Below are positions 63,747 through 64,000 of a stretch of 64,000 nt of DNA, piece after piece. Below the pieces are notes generated by a model. It was given only the letters and a program-made list of their open reading frames with translations, was not told where the DNA came from and made no database searches. The stretch's first letter is position 1. Every line of letters begins with the position of its first letter. Position numbers and translations under genes: made by a program. This stretch comes from Bog-473 sp963726005 (GTDB taxonomy: Bacteria; Actinomycetota; Acidimicrobiia; Acidimicrobiales; RAAP-2), in contig CAVSAT010000001.1 in NCBI GenBank assembly GCA_963726005.1, forward strand, positions 124,001 through 188,000, read 5' to 3'.

Positions 63747-64000
63747 GGGGTCAGCCTGACGGTCGCGTGCCGGCTCGGGAATCCGGTAACACCCTGGTCG
63801 GACCCTCAGGGGGTCCCTGAGCACTCGGGGATGTCCCTGATGGCCGCGGTGACCGTGCCGCGCGATCATCGGGGTATCGCAGAAGCACCCGACCCCGGCA
63901 CGCGTCCGCTTCCCGACGGTGGCCGCCCGACAGAGGTACCACAGGTCGCGCCCGGGCAGCAGCCACCCGGGAACGGCCGGTCCAACGGCGCCAACGGGCA

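Overview
The window is about 64 kb of high-GC DNA. It carries actinobacterial hallmarks: DprE1/DprE2/UbiA (decaprenyl-phosphoryl arabinose synthesis), a DUF222-HNH protein, an SCP-X-type thiolase with a DUF35 partner, an S-(hydroxymethyl)mycothiol-dehydrogenase-like enzyme, and DUF5996, DUF6582 and DUF1707 proteins. No rRNA and no phylogenetic marker is present. The gene mix suggests an uncultured actinobacterium, possibly Acidimicrobiia; that placement is inference.

Left part (1-12.3 kb): a secreted alpha/beta-hydrolase-domain protein cut by the left edge, an NhaA antiporter fused to a DsbA-like domain, an aldo/keto reductase, a drug-efflux MFS protein, a 3-hydroxyisobutyrate-dehydrogenase-like enzyme, then a dense block at 7.5-12.1 kb: QueD, QueC, a GT9 glycosyltransferase, a propeller-like protein, DUF4254 and a thioredoxin-reductase-like flavoprotein. 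All six genes of this block are broken by single-base frame changes. The block is followed by what looks like the 3' half of a tRNA-Gly gene, so it may be an island edge.

12.4-26.6 kb: a secreted alpha/beta hydrolase, a hydantoinase/oxoprolinase pair (hyuB-hyuA), a second copy of the left-edge hydrolase family, msrB-msrA, a DksA-like protein, an amidohydrolase, an orphan periplasmic binding protein, a GH13 glucosidase and a DUF5996 protein.

27-38.5 kb holds the most striking region. On the minus strand a two-component system is followed by nine genes whose starts and stops overlap without exception: small membrane protein, ApbE, ferric-reductase-like haem protein, NuoF-like subunit, ferredoxin, phosphodiester glycosidase, UbiA, DprE1, DprE2. 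A putative transmembrane electron-transfer and flavinylation module is thus translationally coupled to cell-wall arabinose-donor synthesis. A divergent small membrane protein at 38.1 kb shares a C-terminal P-V-T-S-G type tag with the small protein inside the operon.

38.5-64 kb: DedA, two tandem PAS-GGDEF-EAL proteins, a fused EtfB-EtfA protein with an MFS transporter, gamma-glutamyltransferase, a DUF6582 protein, the mycothiol-type dehydrogenase, a VOC protein, COG4280 membrane proteins, a second amidohydrolase, the HNH protein, a methyltransferase, a thiolase/DUF35 pair divergent from an aldo/keto reductase with palindromic operators between, an MMPL transporter, and a cyclic-nucleotide-binding-fold, DUF1707 and PspC group.

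About fifteen otherwise well-conserved genes are frame-broken, mostly by one extra base. They are labelled pseudogene because that is what the sequence shows, but the pattern fits sequencing or assembly indels at least as well as real decay.
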